From Rutpela maculata (lineage: Eukaryota > Arthropoda > Insecta > Coleoptera > Cerambycidae), in contig OW386291.2 in NCBI GenBank assembly GCA_936432065.2, positions 18,639,821 to 18,703,820 on the forward strand: 64,000 bases of DNA, written 5' to 3'. A program made the translations under genes and the position numbers. Positions 54,933 through 64,000 of this stretch are shown here, piece by piece. The notes under the pieces are model-generated. The model was not told the DNA's origin. It was given only the letters and a program-made list of their open reading frames with translations, and searched no databases. Positions within the stretch are counted from its first letter, which is position 1, and each line of letters starts with the position of its first letter.

Positions 54933-56134
54933 AATAATCAAATGCTAATAAATCAATACTGTTAAGTTTGTTTTAAAATCTTTTGAATTATATTGTATTT
55001 AAACTCTTTTGTCAACTACTCACTCATATTATTACTAGTTTTGTATTTCTGTCAACCATTACAACATAACATTAAATATATACGTAGTTAAAGTGGAAGT
55101 GACAGGAACAATTCAAAATTATTATTATTAGTTACCTAGTATATTTTCATTAAAATGGAATATATGAACAGGCTTACACACTAGCTTATTACCAATAAAC
55201 TTTCGCGAGTTACTTTTCATTTTGCTTTGAAAATATGAAATGTTTATGTATAGTTTTGAATATAAATAAATAAATTACAAATTTTTTTACAGTCATCGAA
55301 CTAAATAAATTAAAGCTTGCCAACGTTAGCACGTGAGCCAATAAATTCATTTAAAAAGGAAAATTATGTTGATAATAAACTAAGTTTCCATACAAGTAAG
55401 CGGGACTTGATAAGGACTTTATAGACCTCTCGATTAAGATATTCTGTAGCTGTGACTCATAAGTAAGGAAGTTAGTCGGAGAACATTGCGGTCTAAAGCC
55501 GCATGTTCAATTATTCAAGAAACCTTACCCTAAGAGCGCTACCATTCATTTAAGCAAATTTATACTACAATTACAACAGATGCAAGTTTTAAACATAAGA
55601 TGGCTCTTTGGGGGTATGTGTGTCTTCATATAAATGATCTCTTTTCCTTCTTTATCTATTTATTAATTACCTATGTTTGTAAATGTTTTTAATCGACTTC
55701 TAAGTCACTTCAAAGACCCTCTTTTATCTAGGTGATCAAGATTTGCCTGGGTAAAGGAGACGGTGCCATACAGTTTATAATTGAATCCAAGCCGGTAATT
55801 GTTGATAATGTGCAAATAAAAATTATTTCGCTGTATGTGAGGCTTGAACCCACTTCGCCCGGTAAGCCCACCCAACAAGCCAAATTTAAATTTTATACAA
55901 CTATTTTGCTTTATTGCCATTTTATAAATAAATGTAATAAAATAGCTATAAAACAAAATTGTTGTAGGAATGACAATTATAAAACAAATTTGTTTATTGG
56001 GCAGAGTGCCAAGCCAGACATGCTGATCACAACTAGGCTGCCGACGTCCATATGAGCTACAGACTCCACTACCTCATACAAAAAAAGTTAGCATTTTCTT
56101 TTGTTCTCGTTTTATTAGAAAATTATAATTCTTT
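54933..56134. other. Unassigned interval with a tRNA-like stretch near 55.8 kb
   Basis: Mostly AT-rich. On the minus strand at about 55836-55882, TTGGCTTGTTGGGTGGGCTT and GAAGTGGGTTCAAGCCTCAC give a good B box (GGTTCAAGCC) and an approximate A box with short spacing. It is uninterrupted. Weak evidence for a tRNA pseudogene or SINE head. Confidence 0.3.
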
Positions 56135-56834
56135 AAAAAAACCGCTGCCCAAGGAATCACTACTTCCACATCCAGAGTCTCTATCCAAGTCACTCACATC
56201 GAAAAAACTTTGTATGTGGAAATAATTGTTTATAGAACTTTAATAATATAATATTTGAAATCCTCTACTCCAAAACCCCATAAAACAATACCCCACATCG
56301 GTAGTGGGGTGGGGGTGGTGATAGGGGGGTGGTAGTGTGGGTGGATGAAGTAAAGAAATATTTTGAGGCTTCTGGTTCTTGTACATACACTAAATCACAT
56401 TTTTTTTTCATCCCCTTTAATAATGGTGTGGGGGTGGTAATGGGGTGGTTAATTTCAAAACATTTTTTGAGGCCTTAGCTTCTCTTGTATGTACTAAATA
56501 CCAATTTTATGGACTCTTACCTGCTTGATTTACCCATTTACACTAAATTTACCCCAATTTAACCCCAACCCTTCGACGGAACAAGATGAAAATATCAATC
56601 TAGTTCTAGATCTCACTAAAGTACATATGTGTACCAAATTTCAAGTCAATATCTTAAACGGTTCCAGAGTAAACGTGCGCACAAAAAAAGTTAGACAGAC
56701 AGACCGACAGACAAATTTTTTTTTCGCTCAAACTTAAAATCTCGACGTTTCATGACATTTTAAACCTATTTGAACAATAAAAATTTTAAAAAAATTTTTT
56801 GTCGTTACTATACTTCCACTAGATGTGGAAGTAA
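56135..56834 (-). repeat. Hairpin-ended repeat, full-length copy 8
   Basis: From ACCGCTGCCCAAGGAATCAC to the hairpin TACTTCCACTAGATGTGGAAG at 56812-56832, about 700 bp with all blocks in place (C/G-rich block, core, GACAGACAGACC tract). With the copies at 27.8, 38.3 and 62.1 kb it defines the full-length consensus. Confidence 0.88.
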
Positions 56835-58311
56835 TTTAAAAATTTCGTTGGAAGGATTCTATTTGGAATAACCTCTAGAAGAAAAAGGAAAGGACAGGTT
56901 CCCTCGATATGGCAGGGCCATTACGATTATGTAAAATATAAAAGCAACGCAGTATGCTCTTTAAACTGCAGCTGTAGATGCTCCCCGGTAGAATGCGTGC
57001 CTCTTCTGTGTGTCAGTTGCAAGAACATTGAAAGAACATTGCACCAACATGACTAGATGGGTTCTTTGTTTTCAATTTGAATTACACTAATGTCATTGAT
57101 TTCACAAATGATATTCGTATTAGTGGAGTCATATGAAGCCAAAAATTTTTGAAAATAAATGTAGCTGAAAGAAGCGATTTGTTTTAAGTCATTAGTCCCA
57201 TGGGTTACGAAAATGCTATTTATTATGGTCCAAAGTCGCCGCTCAACTGTCTAGGGCCACTTTTATACAAAATGGCTGCCGTGTCTGATTTTTTTTAATT
57301 ACTTTTTTAAATATTATACTATTAGTCCTATCAAAGCGTGTAAGGTCTAAAAATCTTTATTTCTGAAAAGGCAACAAAACTAGAAGAGTTGGAAAGTTCA
57401 AAAGTTTAACATAATAAAAGAATTTTAGTACGGAGCGATTTCAACGGGTCTATTAATTTGACACAATTATTATTGCTTGACTATTTTTGTCACTTGTATA
57501 ACACTTACATCTAAACGTGGAAATGATAGAATGTCCCAAGGAATGTATTTCATAAGGTAAGAACATTACAATATACTTTAAGAAAAAAATAGTACATATC
57601 ACTCGTAGTTGAACGCTCTTTTTGTGTTTCTCCCGGATTGCATGACCTCGGCCATCTCCTTGGTCCCAAATATCTGGGCTCAACTAAGAGACTGCTCTCT
57701 ACTCCTGGTAATATAATATGCTATTATTGCGAATCAGAATAAAACAGTCACAGAAAATTCTCACGACGGAATTACGGTATACAGTAAAAATGTGTCTCAC
57801 GTACGGGTAAACTGTCAGTTATCCTTTTTTTCTTTTATGTTTGTCATCTCTGAGGTGTTAGGACTTAACTTTATTTCATGTATAAACAACTGTACCCTTC
57901 AATTCGCTGACATTCAACATAATATATAAATATGAGACTTAAGTATAATAGTGGGTGGTTTGTAGTGTATTAATTTTCTTATTCTAATCCATTTTCTGTG
58001 TTTTAATATTTTTGATGCAATATTATATTATAGATATTAATATATATTATGTATTACATAGGATATGTCGAAATATTTGCTATTTGAAAGCTTAGCACAT
58101 GTATATTTAAAAGAAAATTTTCTTTGATTAGTGTGCATAAAATTTCCACAAATACCAACACTTGAACGATATTCGAATACTTACTTGACGCTTGACGTGT
58201 GCTTCGCCAACTATCTTGACATCATGTGGAGATAATTTATTTAGAGTAAGCTAATATCTCATGTGTTTCTGTATCGACTTGGTGAACTGTAATAGGCTCT
58301 TTCTAGTCGAG
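56835..58311. other. Unassigned interval
   Basis: About 1.5 kb with only short frames. No RNA gene or paired termini recognised. Confidence 0.4.
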
Positions 58312-60778
58312 AATCTAAAGGTCCGAATTCGATCATGGGGTATGAACTCGCAGGTATAAAATTTAAAAAAATATGGATATTACCCAGAATTTTATGCCGA
58401 ATTCGATTCCAGAGGGCGCGATGTCGGCCAAGATTGCGAAATTGCATAAAAAGTAATAATTTCGAAAAAAATGTGGAACTTAAATATTGCATTATCTTTC
58501 GTTTACATTGCATTTACGAGCTTATTTATAAAGATTTTTTAATAATTCTTATATCAATCGACAGCTGAATGTTTGTAGTTTCATACAAGTGTAATAGAGA
58601 GACATTATTTTCATTATAAACAGCACTATAAATTGTTTAAACAATATGTGCTCGGAAAGTGTAGTGTAATTTTCGGCATCGAGGTACTTTTGTCATTATT
58701 GCAGATAGATGTGTAGTTATTCGAGATGAAATACGTAGAATAGACCAGTGAACAATTTTTATTAAAACAATTTTTTAATTCGCTGAATAATTTAGGAGAT
58801 ATGATTTTAAATGTAGGGCGCGCGGCCGTAGTCATAACTCATCATAGTAATAATATACAAGCGTGGCCATGGGTACGCGATTTGCCAGTGTGCATTTGAG
58901 TACCCATCAAATTTGAATTACAAAAAGGTAATAATACAAGCTACTGATACAGACATTTTTGTGATGGCACTATACTATGCTACTAGAATAAACATAAATG
59001 AGTTGTGGATACATAGATTCGATGTGTGTATATCTATTCACTGCATAATACAAAAACTGTCGACTACGCAGAATCTATCAGAAATTTATTTGGGCAATTT
59101 TTTTTATGTACTTACGTCTTAAATGGTTGCGATACGGTCAGTTTTCCTTTCAGAAAAGGAAAAACTTACGTATTCAGAACATGCCTCAAATATGCCAATG
59201 ATCCTAAGTTACAGTCAATATTGAATTTCCCACTCGACAATTCATTTGATACTGCTGAATTTGAAAACTGCACGATATTTCTTTAAAGTCTTATATGGTG
59301 GACCGTTTTTCATTGGTAATTTGGAAAATTTGCAAGCCCATTTATTTCACATTTGTAAATCGGATATTCGAAATTTGCCACCAGCTGAATACTCATTTCA
59401 CCAGCACATTCTTAGAGCTGCCTACCAAATAATTATTTGGATGACAGCAAGTTGCGTCAATCCAGTGCTTCCCAACCCTAAAGATTTTGGTTGAGTTTCG
59501 AAGGACAATATATTAGTACCAAGACTTATGACAAAAGTGTCCGTCCAAATGTAACGCCTGGAAATATATTTTGTAAATGCAAACAATTCTAAAATTGCAT
59601 TGGAAACTGCAGTTATGCTAAGGCCGGTTTAGCGTGCATAATAGTTTATTTTTGTGAAGGTCGATGAAAAAGGTGTTAGTTTAACCTTAACTTATACTAT
59701 AGTATTATTACATCAATACACTTAATTATAGCATTATAACGTCAATAATATGTATAACGACTACTACGAATACTACAATTTTAGTTATATCATATGTATT
59801 CTGTACACAGAATTTACAATATATACAACCATTATTTTGTCAAGACGAAAAATATTTTAATTTCATTGCAGTTGTTCTTAAATTAAATACAGATAATTTG
59901 TTCTGTTTGTAATTATTATTTATGATCTGTATGAACTTTCGTATGAGAGACGTTAAAAAATGTTGCTTATACCTTACAAAAAAATTAATAAAATAATGTA
60001 CAGTGCCCGTCACAATAATCTTGCCAACCTACATTTTTCGAAATTCTCTACATTTCCTCCTGTGTATATTATTAGATTTTTTTGTTTATTTTGTTAACTG
60101 TCCTCTGCTGTATAAGAATAAAATATCAATTGTGTTGTGGTAAAGGATGGCGGATTTATATAACTGATAAATCAAATAAAACTTGCCATAGGTGGCAAAA
60201 TTAAATACTTTTATTATAACAGCAGTGCCTCGAAATCGTATGTAAATAGCCTAGAGAGACAAAACCACGCGCGGGGTAGACCAAAACAATGCGCTTCATT
60301 TTAAAAAAATTATATCTCCTAAATTATTCAGCGAATTAAAAAATTGGTTTAATAAAAAATGTTCGTTGGTCTATTCTACGTATTTCCTCTCGAATAACTA
60401 CACATCTATCTGCAATAATAACAAAAGTACCTCGATGTCGAAAATTACACTATACATTCCGAGCACATATTGTTTAAACAATTTATAGTGTTGTTTATAA
60501 TGAAAATAATGTCTCTCTATTACACTTGTATGAAACTACAAACATTAAACTTTCGATTGATACAAGAATTATTAAAAAATCTTTATAAATAAGCCCGTAA
60601 ATGCAATGTAAACGAAAGATAATGCAATATTTAAGTTCCACATTTTTTTTCGAAATTATTACTTTTTTTGCAATTTCGCAATCTTGGCCGACTCGCGCCC
60701 TCTGGAATCGGATTCGGCATAAAGTTCTGGATAATATCCATTTATCCCCTCGAGTTCAGGGTTCGGCATTTTAGACGC
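58312..60778. mobile_element. DNA element with ~0.52-kb terminal inverted repeats
   Basis: The left arm 58312-58836 and right arm 60260-60778 are inverted copies with high similarity. Shared stretches include GGATATTA.CCAGAA, TTCCAGAGGGCGCGA, TTGGCCAAGATTGCG-type, ACATTGCATTTACG.GCTTAT, GTAATAGAGAGACATTATTT and ATTGTTTAAACAATATGTGC. Both arms fade at TCTAAA.G..CCGAA. The 1.4-kb interior holds a broken plus-strand protein frame with FEN1/XPG-like motifs and no DDE transposase or Helitron/Polinton gene. The superfamily is unknown to me. Confidence 0.75.
58913..59500 (+). pseudogene. FEN1/XPG-like (PIN-fold) protein remnant inside the long-TIR element
   Basis: Three overlapping frames join in order: KVIIQATDTDIFVMALYYAT; then YIYSLHNTKTVDYAESIRNL with FLCTYVLNGCDTVSFPFRKG and KTYVF; then LYGGPFFIGNLENL, NLPPAEYSFHQHILRAAYQI and IIWMTASCVNP..NPKDFG, ending at 59492. 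The pair TDTD plus a downstream GCD..S...GKGK resembles the acidic motifs and helix-hairpin region of FEN1/XPG nucleases (T.D.D and GCD....GIG). The C-terminal LPP....HILRA.YQ..IW block is one I associate with an uncharacterised repeat-borne protein family of invertebrates. At least two frameshifts and no N-terminus, so inactive. Function is inference. Confidence 0.5.
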
Positions 60779-60865
60779 GTATTTTTGTATGCTAGATTCC
60801 TTACTATTCCTACTTTGCTGATTTGCTACTATTTAAATACTATTCTTATATGTTGTCATTTCTAG

Positions 60866-61055
60866 TTACATTCAGTGGAAGTGTGGGAAATTTTTTATTG
60901 TTCGAATGGGCTTAGAATGTCATGGAACGTCGAATTTGAGCAAAAAAAAATCTGTCTATCTGTCTAACTTTTTTTCTGCGCACGATTATTCTGTAAGCGT
61001 TCAAGATATTGACTTGAAATCTGGAACACGTATGTAGTTTAACGAGATTTTTTTT
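60866..61055 (+). repeat. Hairpin-ended repeat, partial copy 9
   Basis: Begins in the hairpin (ACATTCAGTGGAAGTG), continues with TGGGCTTAGAATGTCATGG, a CTGTCTATCTGTC tract and the core (GCACGATTATTCTGTAAGCG .. TTGACTTGAAATCTGG), and ends at GTTTAACGAGAT. The 3' three quarters is missing. Confidence 0.75.
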
Positions 61056-61673
61056 TCTCTAAGAGACTTGGATATTTTCAAAAGCATCTAACTGTTTATT
61101 ATTTGTCACATTTCCAATTAACCAAGTTATTGCTGTCTATTCTATTATTATCAAAGTGATTTTGAACAACACTAGATTTTTGAATTCTTCTATAAGATAG
61201 GCCATGTGCTCCTTGAATCTAGTTATGATTGAACATTACCTCAAATTGTAATCCTTAAAACTAATCTCCAGACCTTACGCTTGATTCAATTATATGAATT
61301 GGGTTTTCTAAAAGTTGTAATTTATTTTTTAGTGGATGTCATATTATCTATTTTTTTAATCCTACTAGTAAATCAGGAATGGAATTAATACATATCTTGA
61401 ATTTTTCTATTCGGTTTGAAAGGTTGAGAAGTTTCAGAGGAATTGTTAAATTTGAGTTTCCTAACGATTTTATTAATTAAACTTATCGGGTATCCATTAT
61501 TTTAGCTATAACCTTAAATAAAGCTTTGTCTTTTGTAAATTTCAGTTCATTCAGGTAAAAGTTCATTAGATGATGGATTAAAAAATGAAAAAATTAAGAC
61601 CAGTCATTTCATTCTGAGCACAGTGGTGTGAATCGTCGGAAATATGCCTAAGGGTGTTGGCAAGTTTTGTACA
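61056..61673. other. Unassigned AT-rich interval
   Basis: About 620 bp with nothing recognised. Confidence 0.4.
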
Positions 61674-62094
61674 TACAGTGTGCCCATCTAAAGTGGACAC
61701 ACCTTGATATTTCGGTTATTATTCGACAGATCGATTTCAAATTTTACTCAGCTGTGAAACTTTTCAAGGCACATCTTTTCATGATTTTCAATATATTTTC
61801 AATTGTTTGTCAGATCAACACACTGCGCACTGTGTCCATTTAAAAATGAGATTTTTCTATATTCTATTCTTAGCGTTAGAGATACAGCAAACATTTATTA
61901 AGAAAAGTTGTTCGGAATCAAAGAATGCCCCTAGATACCGAATTATATCAAAATATGCGAATTTTGATTGTTTTCAAAACTTTTGCAATAATCTAGACTT
62001 TTTAAATTGCAGAGACGTTAAGAAAAATTACCGTGGAAACAAGAAATTTTGACAATTGTCATTAAAAACGTCAAACACTTACCTCTATTTAATT

Positions 62095-62787
62095 TTACTT
62101 CCACATCCAGTGGAAGTATAGTAACGACAAAAAAATTTTTAAAAAATTTTATTGTTCAAATAGGCTTAGAATGTCACGAAACGTCGAGATTTTAAGTTTG
62201 AGCGAAAAAAAATTTTCTGTCTGTCGGTCTGTCTGTCTGTAACTTTTTTTGTGCACACGATTACTCTGGAACCGTTTGAGATATTGACTTGAAATTTGGT
62301 ACACATATGTACTTTAACGAGATCTAGAACTAGATTATATTTTCATCTTATGCCGTCGAAGGGTTGTGGGTAAATTGGGGTAAATTTGGGGAAAATAGGT
62401 AAATCAAGCAGGTAAGAGTCCATAAAATTGGTATTTTGTATATAAAAGAGAAGCTGAGGTCTCAAAAAAAATTTTGGCATTAGCCACCCCATTACCACCC
62501 CCACCCCATTATTAAAGGGGATGAAAAAAAATTGTGATTTAGGGTGTATACAAGAACCTCAAAATTTTTTTTTACTTCATCCACCCCCACTACCACCCTC
62601 TATCACCACCCCCACCCCGCTACCGATGTGGGGTATCATTTTATGGGTTTTTGGGGTAGAGGATTTCAAATAATATATTATTAATGTTCCATAAACAATT
62701 ATTTCCACATACAAAATTTTTTCGTTGTGAGTGACTTAGATAAAAAATCTGGATGTGGATGTAGTGATTCCTTGGGCAGCGGTTTTT
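62095..62787 (+). repeat. Hairpin-ended repeat, full-length copy 10 (reference copy)
   Basis: Structure in order: terminal hairpin ACTTCCACATCCAGTGGAAGT; about 100 bp including GCTTAGAATGTCACGAAACG; a CTGTCTGTCGGTCTGTCTGT tract; the core CACGATTACTCTGGAACCG ..TTGACTTGAAATTTGG; GTCGAAGGGTTG; paired C-rich blocks CCACCCCCACC; GATGTGGGGTATC; and the right subterminal motif CTGGATGTGGATGTAGTGATTCC, the inverse of the hairpin arm; ending GGGCAGCGGTTTTT. No TSD is evident; the ends lie next to T-runs, as reported for Helentron-type insertion at TT. Non-coding. Confidence 0.88.
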
Positions 62788-62801
62788 CGATTTCACAATG
62801 G

Positions 62802-62909
62802 CTGAGTCTCAATGAAAACGTGGAGATAATTACTGGAAAAGATAGTCGTTCTAGCAGAGCAGTAACTCGAAAATTTAATGACAGACATCCAGCGCTAAGT
62901 AGAATATAG
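62802..62909 (+). pseudogene. Mariner-type transposase N-terminal fragment
   Basis: After MAES (62799 region) and a frameshift the frame reads NENVEIITGKDSRSSRAVTR followed by KFNDRHPALSRI and a stop. The EIIxxxG..RS.RAVAR.FN.RHP pattern is the first helix-turn-helix of a common mariner transposase group. The remainder has been lost at the inversion junction. Confidence 0.55.
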
Positions 62910-63160
62910 AAAAATTGATTTTTAAGTGAACAGCGTGTTGGTGTGACACTTGAAAATATATTGAAAATCATGAAAAGATGCGACCTTAAAGTTTAAAAAT
63001 TGAAAATGGCTGAAATTATTTTTTACTGCTTACAAGCTAAATAAGAGGCAATTAAAAAGTGTAAAAAAATGCAAAAAGCCACTAAAAATTATTAAATAAA
63101 ATTTCACTTCCGATTACCTGAATAATTATTACTGCTACGTCTTTTGTAAACACACTGTAT

Positions 63161-63610
63161 TGTGGATCCGAAAATTATAACACCAGAGTAACACTAAACA
63201 CTAATTTATTAACTTAACGTACTTACTAATTACAACAAACAATTACTTTACTAATATTACACAGTGTACTATAATTCAATACTTCAGTCAGTTTATCACT
63301 TTATTTACTCCTTGATCTGTTCTCACTATCTGGCTTTATGAACTGTACTTAAACTAAGACTCAAACTGTTTAACTAGACTAGACTGTCCACTATGTGCTT
63401 CTCCATGCCTTTATATACCCAAGCTAGTTCTCTTCTGGATTATTCTACCAGATGTCAGCACGTTTCTCGTCGTTTATAGACCATGACACCGCGCGCGCCA
63501 TCTCTGGGAGAACAGCCGAATTAACTAATTAGCTTAGTTTCTGTTTACTGTCTACTTTTTCAACTTAGAGGGAACGCTCATAGATGTCTCTGGAAGGATA
63601 ACATGTCACA
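63161..63610 (-). mobile_element. Putative solo LTR of an LTR retrotransposon
   Basis: On the minus strand the segment begins TGTGACATGTTATCC and ends TTTTCGGATCCACA (TG..CA termini). It contains a TATA box (GGGTATATAAAGGCATGG, about 63405-63422) and downstream GGAGTAAATAAAGTG with a polyadenylation-type AATAAA. Order and spacing fit U3-R-U5 of an insect Gypsy-like LTR (~450 bp). No internal region, PBS or PPT is adjacent, and flanking 4-5 bp do not match, so the ends may be slightly misplaced or the TSD eroded. Confidence 0.45.
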
Positions 63611-64000
63611 TTACCTAATATCGATATTGAGGTTGGTGTAAAAATGAACAAATAATAAAATCTAACATATTTTCAATCGATTTTAATATTAATATTAGAT
63701 AATATAATAAGATCAGACGGTAAAATTTTATTTCAAAATTGATTTTTTTCAAACCGAGTTTTTGAAAAAAAATTCTGTCTTTTTTATGTATTTTATGTAG
63801 GTACCACTAATGAAAATTTTATAAACTTTCTTAATATGCTATTTCTCACTTATTCTATTTCTTAATTATTATTTTTTTCTTACAATAAGTGTATTTGAAA
63901 AAAAGCTGTTAACCTATTATGAAAGTACATAAGAAAGCGAACAATTCAAAAAAGTTAAATTTGCATGCATAGAACCTGAGTTATTCATTTTTTTTTCTAC
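63611..64000. other. Unassigned AT-rich end of window
   Basis: Low-complexity A/T-rich DNA, no feature recognised. Confidence 0.4.

Larger units (their letters stand above)
61674..63159. mobile_element. Mariner-type remnant with internal inversion and nested repeat
   Basis: TACAGTGTG at 61674 is inverted as CACACTGTA ending 63159. Internally, 61767-61900 and 62855-62990 are inverted copies (CATCTTTTCATGATTTTC..AATATATTTTCAA; TTTTTCTATATTCTA; TTAGCG). Just inside the right copy is a transposase N-terminus (62802-62909). A full hairpin-ended repeat (62095-62787) has been inserted between the inverted copies. The duplicated inverted segment implies a rearranged or two-copy head-to-head structure. 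Confidence 0.5.

Overview
This is a eukaryotic, AT-rich, gene-poor and repeat-dense window that almost certainly comes from an arthropod, most likely an insect. The evidence is Jockey-, I- and CR1/L2-type non-LTR retrotransposons, DD41D-like mariner and Tc1 remnants, hAT-type MITEs, and hairpin-ended repeats with (GTCY)n microsatellites like insect DINE-1/PERI/Helentron-associated elements. I cannot name the species. I find no convincing intact host gene. Two possible exon remnants (39.6-40.0 kb and 40.8-41.0 kb) are listed at low confidence. Nearly every long reading frame is a decayed transposon frame.

Layout. 0-7 kb: decayed mariner transposase, a CR1/L2-like LINE with an (ATT)n tail, and a Jockey-type element that has only ORF1 (gag) but appears complete at both ends. 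7-19.5 kb: a long-inverted-repeat element, foldback elements, an RNase H fragment of an I-type LINE, a 76-bp tandem array and a palindromic hAT MITE. 20-22.2 kb: a hAT-like element containing an antisense DD41D mariner transposase and a small MITE. 22.8-32 kb: LINE tails, a second long-inverted-repeat element, a nested foldback compound and an internally deleted Tc1 element with clean ends. 32.1-34.5 kb and 52.5-54.9 kb: two opposite-strand copies of a hairpin-ended repeat that carries a tRNA-like sequence, each interrupted there by a Jockey-clade retrotransposon. 41.6-43.3 kb: a mariner remnant holding a palindrome with two tRNA-like arms, one of which is interrupted by a third copy of the same retrotransposon. 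45.5-48.9 kb: a 3.4-kb TIR element with subterminal GTGGAC motifs. 51.3-52.2 kb: an RT pseudogene. 58.3-60.8 kb: an element with ~0.5-kb terminal inverted repeats around a broken frame with FEN1/XPG-like motifs. 61.7-63.6 kb: mariner remnant and a putative solo LTR. Ten copies of a ~0.7-kb hairpin-ended repeat are scattered from 9.8 to 62.8 kb.

The strongest unexpected signal is the Jockey-clade family at 32.6, 42.3 and 52.7 kb. All three insertions are 5'-truncated, have clear target-site duplications, carry the same two-stem 3' RNA structure, and sit in the anticodon arm of tRNA-like sequences, with 3' junctions within about 6 nt of one another when aligned. This suggests a Jockey-clade retrotransposon with preference for tRNA-like targets. 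Second is the long-TIR element with the putative FEN/XPG-like nuclease remnant and no visible transposase. Third are a gag-only Jockey element with an internal Inr/DPE promoter match and a 5S rRNA-derived SINE-like sequence. All were read by eye; no database or folding computation was run.
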